Notes: generated by a model not told the origin, from the sequence alone. Shown: positions 1 to 8,432, counted from the stretch's first letter. The stretch is 34,309 nt of DNA from Sedimentisphaerales bacterium (GCA_016928975.1 JAFGJR010000159.1:1-34309); one strand, 5' to 3'. Numbers and translations: made by a program.

Positions 1-588
1 GGCACGGGAATGAGCCCCTGGCGGATGATGCAGGAGTGGGGCGTCCCGACGTTCTACCTGCAAGCGATGACCTACGATCTGTGCCAGAAGCTGGCGGCCC
101 GGGGCCAGTTTGTCCCCGACATCGCCATTGCCGGCGGCTTCAGTTCCGAAGACCACATCTTCAAGGTCCTGGCCATGGGCGCCCCGTTCGTCAAGGCGGT
201 GTGCATGGGCCGTGCCTTGATGATCCCCGGCATGGTCGGCAAGAACATCGGCATCTGGCTCAACGAGGGCGCCGAGGCGCTGCCCAAGACCATCAGCGCC
301 TACGGCAACACCGTCGAGGAAATCTTCGTCTGCTACGAGGACCTCGTTGCCAGGTACGGCAAGGACACGGTCAAGAGCCTGCCTCTCGGTGCGATCGCCT
401 TCTACACCCTCGCCGACAAGCTGAAGGTCGGCCTCCAGCAGCTCATGGCCGGCAGTCGCAACTTCAAGGTCTCCACGATCAGCCGCGAGGACCTGATGTC
501 CCTGACCCCGGAAGCCGCAAAGGTCTCCGGAATCCCGTACGTCATGGACGCCTACAGAGAAGAAGCCGAGAAGATCATCAATTCCTAA
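1..588 (+). CDS. FMN-binding glutamate synthase family protein, C-terminal part (5' truncated by window edge)
   Basis: The reading frame is open from base 1 and ends with TAA at 586-588, so the gene begins outside the window. The visible residues begin GTGMSPWRMM and continue with a LAARG...DIAIAGGF...DHIFKVLAMGA stretch and a KAVCMGRALM stretch. These resemble the last strands and phosphate-binding loops of the TIM-barrel FMN domain of glutamate-synthase-like oxidoreductases (GltB FMN-domain family). The tail after about residue 95 is helical and contains no known motif. Members of this family transfer electrons or ammonia in glutamate synthesis, but stand-alone FMN-domain proteins often have unknown substrates. 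The gene does not appear connected to the phosphate island to its right; a hairpin follows it. Confidence 0.75.
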   Translation, partial: GTGMSPWRMMQEWGVPTFYLQAMTYDLCQKLAARGQFVPDIAIAGGFSSEDHIFKVLAMGAPFVKAVCMGRALMIPGMVGKNIGIWLNEGAEALPKTISAYGNTVEEIFVCYEDLVARYGKDTVKSLPLGAIAFYTLADKLKVGLQQLMAGSRNFKVSTISREDLMSLTPEAAKVSGIPYVMDAYREEAEKIINS

Positions 589-603
589 CCTCGGCCGACA
601 ACA

Positions 604-650
604 CGAACCAAACCCAGGGCTCCTCAATGGCGGGGAGCCCTGTTCGTTTC
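604..650 (+). terminator. Probable transcription terminator after the glutamate-synthase-like gene
   Basis: A perfect 9-bp stem, CAGGGCTCC (615-623) with GGAGCCCTG (634-642), encloses a 10-nt loop. It can be extended by CGAAC (604-608) with GTTCG (642-646) in a competing pairing. The 3' side is followed only by a weak TTTC, so the U-tract is poor. Its position 26 bp after the stop codon supports a terminator role. Confidence 0.5.
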
Positions 651-880
651 ACGGATTGTCTTGTCCTCCTGAGTCGGCGAGTGCCCACCAAAGAGGTTTG
701 ACAGCTCCTCCTCCATATCGGATGGGTGGAGGAACTAAGGCACATGGCCCGGTTCGAAATCCACGAGCACATCGCGCGCCAAGAAGTGGGGCGCCTTGGG
801 AGCCGGAGAGGCGAATCTCCGCGTACGTCGACGCAAAGGCGTGATTCACATCGGCCGCACGGCGGGTGGGCGACGAGTGA
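651..880. other. Intergenic stretch with no supported gene
   Basis: The short open frames here overlap each other, lack Shine-Dalgarno sequences and show no recognisable product. An imperfect hairpin at about 706-737 (two stem blocks of 4 and 6 bp around an internal loop) lies downstream of the PhoB-like gene on the minus strand and could help end its transcript, but it has no adjacent U-tract. Confidence 0.4.
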
Positions 881-1648
881 TCATCTTGGCCGGTCACGCC
901 ATACGTGGACCTCTGGCAGCCGTTGTTCCGCGGTCAGGTGGTCTTTGAAACGGTAGCCGACGCCGCGCACCGTTTCGATGTAGTCCTTGTAGGGACCGAG
1001 TTTGCGGCGAAGGTAGGTGATCTGGACGTCGACGGCTCGCTCCGTGACGATATGGTCACTACCGTGGACGGCATCCACGATCTGGTACCGAGTGAACACC
1101 ACGCCGGGACGCTTGGCCAGAGTGTAGAGGATGTTGAACTCAGAGAAAGTCAGGATGACGGGTTCCCCGCCGACCCGGACCTCACAGCGGGCGGGGTCGA
1201 TGGTCATGTCGTGGACCTCGACGGCGCCGCGGTCCAGATCGCGTTCGATCTCCTTTCGAAGGACGCGGCGGACTCGAGCGACCAGAACCTTCGTACTGAA
1301 GGGCTTGGTGATGTAGTCGTCGGCACCGAGTTCCAGGCCCGTGATGATATCGCTCTCCTCGCTCTTGGCCGTGAGCATGATCACTCGTATCTGCCCGGTC
1401 TTGGGATTCCTTTTGAGGATCTTGCAGACCTCCAGGCCGTCGATGCCCGGCAGCATCAAATCGAGGATCGCCAGCTCCGGCTGGCGGGCCTGGGCCAGCG
1501 TCAGAGCCTGTTCACCGCTGGTGGCTGTGAGAACGTCATAGCCCTCGCGCACGAGGTTGAGCTTGACGAGTTCGAGGATGTCCTCCTCGTCATCGACGAT
1601 CAGAATCAGTCCTCTGGCCGTGTTGTTGGGAGGAATTGAATTGCTCAT
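881..1648 (-). CDS. phoB: PhoB-type response regulator (receiver + winged helix)
   Basis: A 255-residue OmpR/PhoB-family transcription factor. The receiver domain (about 13-130) has the acidic pair D19-D20, phosphoacceptor D63 (in ILDLMLPG), T93 and K115 (in ITKPFS). The winged-helix domain (about 145-240) ends with the hallmark VDVQITYLRRKLG...ETVRGVGYRFK. The C-terminus carries a 15-residue tail not present in the paralogue at 27271. The start is an ATG preceded by GGAG at good distance. No kinase gene is adjacent; the only histidine kinase in the window is PhoR at 25467-27269. The promoter carries an 11-bp-periodic array (1711-1769), implying autoregulation or control by the other PhoB. 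It is one of three PhoB-like DNA-binding proteins in the window. The family assignment is firm. The phosphate role is inferred from its promoter and neighbours. Confidence 0.9.
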   Translation of the reverse strand: MSNSIPPNNTARGLILIVDDEEDILELVKLNLVREGYDVLTATSGEQALTLAQARQPELAILDLMLPGIDGLEVCKILKRNPKTGQIRVIMLTAKSEESDIITGLELGADDYITKPFSTKVLVARVRRVLRKEIERDLDRGAVEVHDMTIDPARCEVRVGGEPVILTFSEFNILYTLAKRPGVVFTRYQIVDAVHGSDHIVTERAVDVQITYLRRKLGPYKDYIETVRGVGYRFKDHLTAEQRLPEVHVWRDRPR

Positions 1649-1710
1649 ATTGTCTCCACCCTATGCTTGTTTCCCGTCGTCAACCTTTCATTGAGCGATT
1701 GCCAGATCCT

Positions 1711-1769
1711 CTTATAGAGAAACAACTTTGTGTTAGGGGCGTATTTGAAGTGCCTTAGTTTTCCGTTAG
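1711..1769 (-). promoter_or_regulatory. Pho-box-like array and -10 upstream of phoB (881-1648)
   Basis: On the minus strand CTAACG (1769-1764), CTAAGG (1758-1753) and CTAACA (1736-1731) occupy slots of an 11-bp period (intervals 11 and 22). A TATAAG hexamer lies at 1716-1711, 9 bp after the last 11-mer. This matches the known layout of PhoB/PhoP-activated promoters, where direct repeats replace the -35. The start codon is about 60 bp further on. Confidence 0.65.
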
Positions 1770-1872
1770 ACGCACACACCGACAGCGGGACCAGTCCAAC
1801 CGCGAAGGCGTTGGCCTGCCGAATACACCACGGAGGCTGCTCGAATGCGAGAGACGTGCTGACTTCGCAGAA

Positions 1873-1917
1873 CTAACGCAAATCTAACGCCTATTCCACT
1901 GGAAACCAGGATACAAT
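1873..1917 (+). promoter_or_regulatory. Pho-box-like direct repeat upstream of the TPR gene
   Basis: Two identical CTAACGC heptamers at 1873-1879 and 1884-1890 are exactly 11 bp apart. TACAAT at 1912-1917 could be the -10, but the gap of 17 bp after the second 11-mer is longer than at the other arrays, so the promoter assignment is weaker. It diverges from the phoB array about 100 bp away. Confidence 0.5.
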
Positions 1918-2030
1918 GGAGGCACCGGGCGATCCGTTCTGATTGTGGCTTGGGGAGGTTGTGGATTACCCGAAGCGCTTTTGCAGCAGGTGGGACCCCG
2001 TTATTGATCCTACAATCATAAGGACATCAA

Positions 2031-3041
2031 ATGAATAGAACCATGCTCATATCGCTGCCAGTCCTGCTTGTGTTCTTGTGCGCCATCCCCGTTCCTGTGC
2101 GAGGCGCCCAGTGGCAGACGCTCAATGCCGAGGTCGTGTCCCTGTACAAACAGGGCGACTATGACCGTGCCACGGCGGCTGCGGAGGAGGCACTGCACGT
2201 TGCGGAGCAGGCCAGCAGTACAGATGACCCTGCATATGACTCCCGGTTGGCGCTGAGCCTCAATAACCTCGCGCTGCTGTACAAGATGAAGGGTCAGAAT
2301 GCGGACGCCGAGCTGCTCTATAAACGCTCGCTGATCCTCAAGGAGAGGGCCCTTGGTCCCAACCACCATTCTGTTGCAGCGAGCTTGAACAACCTCGCCG
2401 CGCTGTATGATGCCGAAGGCCGCTACACGGAGGCGGAACCACTCTACAAGCGAGCGCTGGCCATCAAGGAGAAGGCCCTCGGCCGGGAGCATCCGTCCGT
2501 GGCCACGAGTCTGAACAATCTCGCGGAGCTCTATCGGACCCAGCGCCGGTATGCACAGGCGGAACCCCTTTTCCGGCGTGCGCTGGCCATCAGAGAAAAA
2601 GCTGCGGGTCCGAACCATTCCGCCGTGGCCACAAGCCTGGAGAACCTCGCCGGTGTCTATGACTCGCAGAACAAACGTGCAGAGGCTGAGCCGCTCTACA
2701 GACGGGCATTGGCCATCAAGGAGCAGACCTTGGGCACGGAACATCCCGCCGTTGCAGCAAGCCTGGACCGCCTGACTACGTTGTATCTAGCGCAAGGCCA
2801 GTACTCACGAGCGGAGCCTCTCTGTCAACGCTCCCTGGCGATCAAGGAGAAGACGCTTGGCGCAGGTCATCCCTTCCTGGTCCCGACTTTTGAGGCTATG
2901 GCTGTGATTTGCAGGAATACCGACCGGGTAGAGGCGGCCGCGGCGATGCAAAAGCGAGCGGAGGCCATTCGCGCCAGCCATGACCAGAAGGGGTGGCTGG
3001 AGGAGCTGAAGAAGGCGGCCTATCCGTCGGGCGGACAGTGA
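2031..3041 (+). CDS. Secreted tetratricopeptide-repeat protein (kinesin-light-chain-like TPRs)
   Basis: A 336-residue protein with a signal peptide (hydrophobic LISLPVLLVFLCAIPVPVRGA near the start, cleavage likely after RGA). The body consists of about six 42-residue TPRs of the TPR_10/TPR_12 type, each with a LNNLA.LY...G.Y.EAEPLY.RALAIKEK core. Five linker copies of the LGxxHP type recur at exactly 126-bp intervals. Such repeats bind other proteins; no catalytic domain is present. The start is an ATG with AAGGA six bases upstream. It is probably periplasmic, diverges from phoB, and is tail-to-tail with the TonB operon with only one base between the stop codons. A Pho-box-like repeat upstream suggests phosphate control. 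Its partner is unknown; the TonB system or receptor next door is a guess. Confidence 0.8.
   Translation: MNRTMLISLPVLLVFLCAIPVPVRGAQWQTLNAEVVSLYKQGDYDRATAAAEEALHVAEQASSTDDPAYDSRLALSLNNLALLYKMKGQNADAELLYKRSLILKERALGPNHHSVAASLNNLAALYDAEGRYTEAEPLYKRALAIKEKALGREHPSVATSLNNLAELYRTQRRYAQAEPLFRRALAIREKAAGPNHSAVATSLENLAGVYDSQNKRAEAEPLYRRALAIKEQTLGTEHPAVAASLDRLTTLYLAQGQYSRAEPLCQRSLAIKEKTLGAGHPFLVPTFEAMAVICRNTDRVEAAAAMQKRAEAIRASHDQKGWLEELKKAAYPSGGQ
2349..2885 (+). repeat. In-frame 126-bp tandem repeats encoding 42-residue TPR units
   Basis: The LG-x-x-H-P/S segment starts at 2349, 2475, 2601, 2727 and 2853, each exactly 126 bp apart. The nucleotide copies are diverged but the period is exact, which is consistent with unit duplication of a 42-residue TPR. 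Confidence 0.8.
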
Positions 3042-3042
3042 G

Positions 3043-4503
3043 TCAGCGTGACTTCGCGATGCGGTCAACCTGGTCGAGGTATTTCTGGACGTCGCCTCGC
3101 GGCTTGAGGTCCTGAGCACGACGCAACAAGGGAAGGGCTTCGGCATACTCGCCCTGGCTGACCAGCAGTTGAGCGTGCCGCACCTTGGCGTCCGCTTCAT
3201 ACTTCTCCAGGCTCTCGGCTCGTTCATAAGAGAAGACGGCCTTTTCAACGTCTCCGGAGCGAGCATGGTGCTGGCCGAGCAGGATGAGGGCCTCGCCATC
3301 AAGTGGATCGAGCGCCACGATCTGTTCAAGGATTGCGATCTCGGCTTCGCCGGAGCCCTTGCTCACAATGATCCTCGCATGGAGTTTGAGCAAGTCTTTT
3401 CGATCCTCTTTGCTCAGATTGTCGCCGTACAGGGCTTCAATGCGATCGATCAGCTGTCCGGTTTCGGCAATCGCGCCGCGGGCGACGAGCACCTTGGCTG
3501 CACGAATGGCCCGTTCGGGGCTGCGTTTGGGGTCTTTTTCCAGGGCGCGGACGTACGAGCTGACGGCCACGTCATACAATCCCTGGTTCACATAGATATC
3601 GGCGAGCATGTTGAGGCTGTCGGTGGTGGACTTGCCCAGGCGATCGACCAATTCGTAGTTCACAGCGGCTTTGAGCGGCTCGTTCAGGCCGATGTAAGCG
3701 TTGGCCTGCAAGAGCCAGAGATCCACGCGGCCGGGATCGTCCGCGATCAGACGCCCGCAAAATGCCGCTGCTTCCGCATAGCGTTCCTGCTTGAAGAGAC
3801 TGCGGGCCAGTCCCATCTTCCAGTCGAGGGTCGCCGGATCAAGCAGGATGGCTGTCCGGTAGGCCGACTCGGCGGAGAGGCTGTTCTCGACGGAGGAATA
3901 GGCGTAACCGAGCAGGCCATACGTGATCGCATCGCCGCCACCAAGCTCGATCACTCTGCTCAAGGCGGGTATTGCCTTCTCGAATTCGCCACTGCGCACG
4001 TGGATCAGGCCGAGGTTCTTCCAGGCACGACGGAATTTGGGGTATTTCTTCACGGCGCGGTCGTAGGCGGCGGTCGCCGGCTCGAGCAGGTCCTTCTGGA
4101 AGTAGATGTTGGCCAACGTGAAGTCAAAGACGGCACTGGAGGCGTCCTTCGTCTCTTTCTGAAGCAAGCGGGCCGCCTCGTCCATCTTGTCGGCAGAAAT
4201 GAGTCCGAGCACCTTCAACATCTTCTCGCGTTCCTGCTGCGTGACAGTCGGCTCGATCTCCGTTTCGCCCAGGTAGCTTTCCGTGAAGCGCTTCTGGAAG
4301 TCCGGACTCCTCCACAGGGCCAGATCCGATTCGCTGAGATGGATTTCCCCGTTCGTTTGAGAGAGTGAGATGCCCGGGTCCCGCGAGACATCGCCAGCGG
4401 GCGCGACGTGGGCAAGGATCGCCACCAGTAGAAGACCGGCAAAGGCCGCAGCGGGCATTGCGCCCTCCATCATTTGTTGCTTGTGTTCTGGTTCTCTTCT
4501 CAT
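3043..4503 (-). CDS. Tetratricopeptide-repeat protein, last gene of the TonB operon
   Basis: A 486-residue protein with an N-terminal hydrophobic signal or anchor (about 15-38) and many TPR-like helical pairs (e.g. AWKNLGLIHVRSGEFEKAIPAL, ALILLGQHHARSGDVEKAV). A charged region at about 45-90 lacks clear repeats. It is the sixth gene of the operon that starts at 9219; its start codon lies 3 bases after the TonB stop and has AAAGGG upstream. In Vibrio-type TonB2 clusters a TPR protein also follows tonB2, so it is most likely an accessory of the TonB machine that acts in the periplasm. No enzymatic motif is visible. It ends tail-to-tail against the TPR gene at 2031-3041. Confidence 0.8.
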   Translation of the reverse strand: MRREPEHKQQMMEGAMPAAAFAGLLLVAILAHVAPAGDVSRDPGISLSQTNGEIHLSESDLALWRSPDFQKRFTESYLGETEIEPTVTQQEREKMLKVLGLISADKMDEAARLLQKETKDASSAVFDFTLANIYFQKDLLEPATAAYDRAVKKYPKFRRAWKNLGLIHVRSGEFEKAIPALSRVIELGGGDAITYGLLGYAYSSVENSLSAESAYRTAILLDPATLDWKMGLARSLFKQERYAEAAAFCGRLIADDPGRVDLWLLQANAYIGLNEPLKAAVNYELVDRLGKSTTDSLNMLADIYVNQGLYDVAVSSYVRALEKDPKRSPERAIRAAKVLVARGAIAETGQLIDRIEALYGDNLSKEDRKDLLKLHARIIVSKGSGEAEIAILEQIVALDPLDGEALILLGQHHARSGDVEKAVFSYERAESLEKYEADAKVRHAQLLVSQGEYAEALPLLRRAQDLKPRGDVQKYLDQVDRIAKSR

Positions 4504-4506
4504 CGT

Positions 4507-5205
4507 TTATCCCTTTGGGAAGGAGATCGGTGCGAGCATGCGAAAGCGGACGGCTCTGCCGGCACGTCTGCCCGGCTCGAACTTCCATCGTTTCACCGCA
4601 TTCAGTGCCGGCTGCTCAAATACCGGGTCAGTGGAGCTTCGTATGCGCGCGTCCACGACGCGTCCCTGTTCATCGACAACGAAGATCACGTTCACTTTGC
4701 CGGGGGCCTTCTGGCGGGCTTCCCGGGTCATGGTAGGGCTGGCTTGATAAATGGGGCGTGGCGTCTGGTCGAGATCGGCGATCGAGAAGATCGCGTCGGC
4801 ATCCCCACCTCCCTTGCCGCTGGAATTCGCCACGGCACTACTCAGTCTGACGGCAAAATCTCCGCTTCCCAGCAGGCCGTCGCCGAGGGCGGGGTCAAGC
4901 GCCAGCTCGAGTTGTGACAGGTCAAGCGGCGGCGCCGTTTCCACAAGCTCCGGCGGCTTCTCTGCGGATTCAGTCTCTTCCTTGACCTCTTCTTCGGGTG
5001 GTGGCGATGGCGGCGGTATATCGCTCACATCCACGGACTGCAAGAGAAGATCCTCTGCGGGCGGCCGGCTGATCGACTGCATCAGAGGCAGCACGGTGAA
5101 GAAGGCGAGGGTCAATCCTGCGGCGCCCAGAAGGGCCCACAGGCGATGGCGCACCTCGTGGAACATACTGGATGTCCGGCGTCTTCTCACAGGTCCAGTG
5201 CTCAA
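4507..5205 (-). CDS. tonB: TonB-family energy transducer
   Basis: A 232-residue protein with TonB architecture: a short basic cytoplasmic N-terminus, one membrane anchor (about 21-43), an acidic proline-rich linker (DIPPPSPPPEEEVKEE onward), and a C-terminal TonB domain (about 150-232) containing the RPIYQASPTMTREAR segment, the GKVNVIFVVDEQGRV strand and the ALNAVKRWKFEPGR motif. It couples inner-membrane proton motive force to outer-membrane receptors. Its start overlaps the ExbD stop by 4 bases, so the two are probably co-translated. The linker is shorter and more acidic than the classic Pro-Lys linker of E. coli TonB, resembling TonB2-type proteins. The likely client is the TonB-dependent receptor at 9473-12376. 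Confidence 0.88.
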   Translation of the reverse strand: MSTGPVRRRRTSSMFHEVRHRLWALLGAAGLTLAFFTVLPLMQSISRPPAEDLLLQSVDVSDIPPPSPPPEEEVKEETESAEKPPELVETAPPLDLSQLELALDPALGDGLLGSGDFAVRLSSAVANSSGKGGGDADAIFSIADLDQTPRPIYQASPTMTREARQKAPGKVNVIFVVDEQGRVVDARIRSSTDPVFEQPALNAVKRWKFEPGRRAGRAVRFRMLAPISFPKG

Positions 5206-5615
5206 CTCTGAGGTTTGCGGGCGGCCAGACTCACCTTGACGGCGCCGCCCAGCTTGGCTTCATCGATGATGCGGACGAGCAGGCCGGATGGTGCGGCCGC
5301 ATCGGCTTGTATGATGACCGGTATATCCTCCTTCTGGAGCATTCGCTTCACGAGCTGCCGCACGCCGCTTAGACCAATTTCGCGGCCCCCGTAGACGACT
5401 TCGCCTTTTTCCGTGAGGGCCAGAAGGACACTGGTCTTCTCCAGCCGGACGGACGAGGCTGCCACAGGTTTGTCAACCTCGACACCTGTCTCCTCCACGA
5501 ACGTCGTGGTCACAATGAAGAAAATGAGCAGAATGAACACGCAGTCGATGAGCGGGCCAAGATCGATCCCGGCCTCGCTGCTGTCTTCGGCCGCCATTTG
5601 ACGAAACCGTCCCAT
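5202..5615 (-). CDS. exbD: ExbD/TolR-type proton channel subunit
   Basis: A 137-residue protein of normal ExbD length. The single transmembrane helix (about 22-40) contains the DLGPLIDCVFILLIFFIV pattern, with the aspartate D24 in the position of the proton-carrying Asp of ExbD/TolR. The periplasmic domain follows, with a typical VIIQAD...GLLVRIIDEAKLGG end. It forms the proton channel with ExbB and drives TonB. The ATG start has GAGGAG five bases upstream. Overlaps tonB by 4 bases. Confidence 0.9.
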   Translation of the reverse strand: MGRFRQMAAEDSSEAGIDLGPLIDCVFILLIFFIVTTTFVEETGVEVDKPVAASSVRLEKTSVLLALTEKGEVVYGGREIGLSGVRQLVKRMLQKEDIPVIIQADAAAPSGLLVRIIDEAKLGGAVKVSLAARKPQS

Positions 5616-5670
5616 GGTTCTCCTCGATCACCAAGTCATCCAAGCCACATCGGCAGTCCGATCCTTTGCC

Positions 5671-6438
5671 TCATGCTGCTACCTCCTGCTCCAAAGGCAC
5701 TCTTCCTCGCTGATACACGATCCTCTTCGTGCGGATGGTCTCATCGTGCCTCCGCGCCGTCTTCTCATGTTTGTGCGGGGTTCTATCGTGCTTCGACACC
5801 GCCTTGTCGTGATGAGGCAGCGTCTTATACAGGTTCTGAGTGCAGATGGTCTCAAGCTGAGCCAGGAAGGCTTTGTAGCGTTCCAGCCGGCGCGAGAGCT
5901 GGTACTGAAGAAAGAGCCCCGGCAACGCGATCACGAGACCCGTTTCCGTCGTCACCAGCGCCTCTGAGATGCCCTTGGCCACGAGACCCATGGTCTTCTC
6001 ACCCCCAGCCCCGGAGGCAAGAGCTCCGAAAGTGGCCAGCATTCCGGTCACGGTGCCGAGCAACCCGAGCAGAGGGGCCGTACTCACGCAGACTCTCATG
6101 ACACGCAAGTCCCGCTCGAAAGGCACGATCTCCGTCGTGCGCAATTCCTCGAAGAAGACCCCGGCCTGTTTGAGCGAGTTGGCTCCGGTCACGAAATCGA
6201 GCAGTTCGCCGACCGGGCCTCGTCGTTCCTTCGGGTGGTCGATCCAGTTCCGCCATGTTCCTTCGGGCAGGTACTGATAGCCCTTCTCGCTCAATCTGAG
6301 ATACACGTGAAGTCCAAGAACGAACAAGACCAGGGCATTGGCCGCCAGGGCGATCATTCCCCAGCCGCCCGAAATCCAAATGCCGATAGCCTGCCTCCAC
6401 AGATCAGTCAGTTGTCCCGTGATCATGGTCATGGTCAT
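5671..6438 (-). CDS. exbB: MotA/TolQ/ExbB proton channel protein with histidine-rich tail
   Basis: A 255-residue MotA/TolQ/ExbB-family membrane protein. The first membrane segment lies at about 23-48. The conserved core APLLGLLGTVTGML...GISEALVTTETGLVIALPG at about 120-180 contains the channel-lining helices. After about 205 the tail is unusually rich in His, Lys and Arg (HHDKAVSKHDRTPHKHEK onward), a feature not seen in typical ExbB. A TTG at 6444 is possible as start, but the ATG at 6438 has GGAG seven bases upstream and is preferred; either overlaps or abuts the stop of the upstream gene (6441). It is the short, true ExbB of a cluster that also has a longer TtpC-like partner. Confidence 0.88.
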   Translation of the reverse strand: MTMTMITGQLTDLWRQAIGIWISGGWGMIALAANALVLFVLGLHVYLRLSEKGYQYLPEGTWRNWIDHPKERRGPVGELLDFVTGANSLKQAGVFFEELRTTEIVPFERDLRVMRVCVSTAPLLGLLGTVTGMLATFGALASGAGGEKTMGLVAKGISEALVTTETGLVIALPGLFLQYQLSRRLERYKAFLAQLETICTQNLYKTLPHHDKAVSKHDRTPHKHEKTARRHDETIRTKRIVYQRGRVPLEQEVAA

Positions 6439-6440
6439 CT

Positions 6441-8432
6441 TCAATCTCCGTTGCGGGGAATATGTCCCACCAGGTGACCCTGGTGATCGAGAACCGGCAG
6501 AGTACTCACTTCCGGCCTGCTGAAGAGGATTCGCACATCATCCCTGTCATCGTCGACATGGACGGAAAGGGCGTTCGCGTCTACCATGGATCCGATGCGG
6601 GTCTGCTCAGGCCGAGTCAGCAGCCGGTGAACGGGTACGCCCCCGACGTACTTGCCCTGCCTATCCACGACAAAAATGGTCTGAAGGTCCCCATCGGTTG
6701 CAGCGGCTCGAATTGTGGCGATGACATCAGCCACTGTGGCGGCTTCATTCACACTGACGACCACCGGGTCCATGATGCCGCCCGCAGAGTTCTCTGAGCA
6801 AGTCGAGAGCCTGCGGATCTGCCGGCCACCCCGGGGGTCGAGAGTGCGCAAGACCTCGCGGGCCACCGCCGCAGGCATGTCTGCCAACAGTGCCACGGTG
6901 TCATCTTGCCGGTAAGGCGTCTTGCTGACCTGGTTGATGAAGGAGGTCGCGGCTTTCTCCATCCGATCGACTATGCCCCGTGCTTTGCGCGACAGCAGAG
7001 CGTGAATCAGCAGCGACGGAATGGCCACAATCAGGCCGAATTCGGTGGTGATGAGGGCCTCGGAGATACCGCTGGAGAGTGTCTTGACATCGCCCGAGCC
7101 GTAAACCGTGATCAGCTTGAAAGTGTTGATAATCCCAGTGACTGTGCCAAGCAGTCCCAGCAGGGGGGCGGAGGAAGCGCTGATCGCGATGAAGGGTAGC
7201 AGACGCTGCAACCTGAGCTTGGTCGCGAGGATACGCTCATACATCACCTCTTCGACCAGCTCGGGCGGCTCCTCGACGTGCTCGGCGCCGGCCAGGAGCA
7301 TCTGGCCGACCGGGCCGCCGACAGCTTTGGCCTTCAGGGTGAGCTTCTCGTCGTGCTCGGCGACCGCCTGCAACAACGTGCGAATTCGTTTCTCGGAGGG
7401 ATTGCGGACGCGAGCCAGTTGCAGCCATTTGAGGATCGCCACCAGCAACGCAGCCGCAGCCAGCCCGAGGATCGGGACCATGACCGGCCCGCCCTTGACG
7501 ATGTGCTCGCGGAGCGTCTCTTTCGTGGCTTCAATCTTGTGTGCGTTGCCGAGTGTTGGGTCGAGTGGGAAACGGCCGCTGGCGGTGGCGATTGTCTCGG
7601 CTGCCGCTTGGGCCATTGCCTGGGATTCGAAGCCGATCACCGTTGGCTCGAGCGAACCGAGACGCTGCTCGACCGTGCCGATGGTCTGGCCATCCTGCGA
7701 GCGAAAGATCGCCGCCGGACCGATCAACACGAAAGTACCGCGTTTCAGCAGGCCGGAGATGTCCACGGCGGTACCCTCAAAACGGACTCCGCCGAGAGCC
7801 TCATCCAAGCGGTCGAGCGACGTTGTGACAACGGCGGCCTGGGCCTGATAGACTTCGGCTTCCGTCAGATTGCTGTTCTCGGCCGCAAGGGTGGCCGCCT
7901 CGATTGTCGTCCGGTAGCGCTGCATTTCGGCAATGTGCAGGCGCGTCTCGAAGTTGCGGATGTACTCGCCAAGCAGATTGGAGAGATACGTCTTCTCCTC
8001 CCGACGGGACTGAATCTCCGAACGCAGATTGCTGAGGTCCAGAGTGCGGCTGTCAAGCAAACGGGCGGTTTGCTGATACTCGTGGCGCACGTCGAGCAGT
8101 TGGTCTTCCAGATCGTTGAGCCTCTGGCTGAGCGGGATCTTCTCTTTGGCGATTTGCTCGCGCAGTGCCGCAAGCTCAGCGAGGCTTGTCTCAAGCTGCT
8201 GCTGCACGGACACTTCCACCTGGCTCAGTGTGCTCCCGCCAGCAGGTTGTGTCGCCGGCTTCGGTGTCTGGTTGGCGTCCGCGCCGTCCTGCGCCCAGAC
8301 GGTGCTCGGCATTGCCAGGAACAGAGCGCACCAAGCCAGGAGCCACAAGGGGCTCCGACCTATGCGACGCCCTCCATCCGGAAATCTCTTGGCTGCTCCC
8401 ATCCTGTCATCCCATGGACAAAAAACAGACAT
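6441..8432 (-). CDS. TtpC-like MotA/TolQ/ExbB protein fused to an MgtE-N/CBS-like module
   Basis: A 663-residue protein. In order: signal peptide (about 27-48), a periplasmic coiled-coil region (about 75-300), a membrane helix (about 318-342), a cytoplasmic segment, and the MotA/TolQ/ExbB core (about 410-490; ISASSAPLLGLLGTVTGI, ISEALITTEFGLIVAIP). This part matches TtpC of Vibrio TonB2 systems, which is needed with ExbB/ExbD/TonB. From about 504 onward it does not: ALLADMPAAVAREVLRTLD, then LSTCSENSAGGIMDP, resembles the end of the MgtE N-domain, followed by two CBS-like units (about 554-663) ending at the stop. Such CBS/MgtE modules bind adenine nucleotides or Mg2+. The frame is continuous, so this is a genuine fusion or an extension, not a neighbouring gene. 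The start is the ATG at 8432; an ATG at 8402 is an alternative. Second gene of the operon. Confidence 0.82.
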   Translation of the reverse strand: MSVFCPWDDRMGAAKRFPDGGRRIGRSPLWLLAWCALFLAMPSTVWAQDGADANQTPKPATQPAGGSTLSQVEVSVQQQLETSLAELAALREQIAKEKIPLSQRLNDLEDQLLDVRHEYQQTARLLDSRTLDLSNLRSEIQSRREEKTYLSNLLGEYIRNFETRLHIAEMQRYRTTIEAATLAAENSNLTEAEVYQAQAAVVTTSLDRLDEALGGVRFEGTAVDISGLLKRGTFVLIGPAAIFRSQDGQTIGTVEQRLGSLEPTVIGFESQAMAQAAAETIATASGRFPLDPTLGNAHKIEATKETLREHIVKGGPVMVPILGLAAAALLVAILKWLQLARVRNPSEKRIRTLLQAVAEHDEKLTLKAKAVGGPVGQMLLAGAEHVEEPPELVEEVMYERILATKLRLQRLLPFIAISASSAPLLGLLGTVTGIINTFKLITVYGSGDVKTLSSGISEALITTEFGLIVAIPSLLIHALLSRKARGIVDRMEKAATSFINQVSKTPYRQDDTVALLADMPAAVAREVLRTLDPRGGRQIRRLSTCSENSAGGIMDPVVVSVNEAATVADVIATIRAAATDGDLQTIFVVDRQGKYVGGVPVHRLLTRPEQTRIGSMVDANALSVHVDDDRDDVRILFSRPEVSTLPVLDHQGHLVGHIPRNGD

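Noticed and set aside
2349..2885. Regular repeats at first suggesting a CRISPR or tandem-repeat element.
   Set aside because: The 126-bp units are in frame, diverged, and encode 42-residue TPRs; there are no spacers.
3169..4368. A 399-codon plus-strand frame opposite the TPR gene of the TonB operon.
   Set aside because: It is antisense to a clear TPR gene in a contiguous operon, and its product has no known features.
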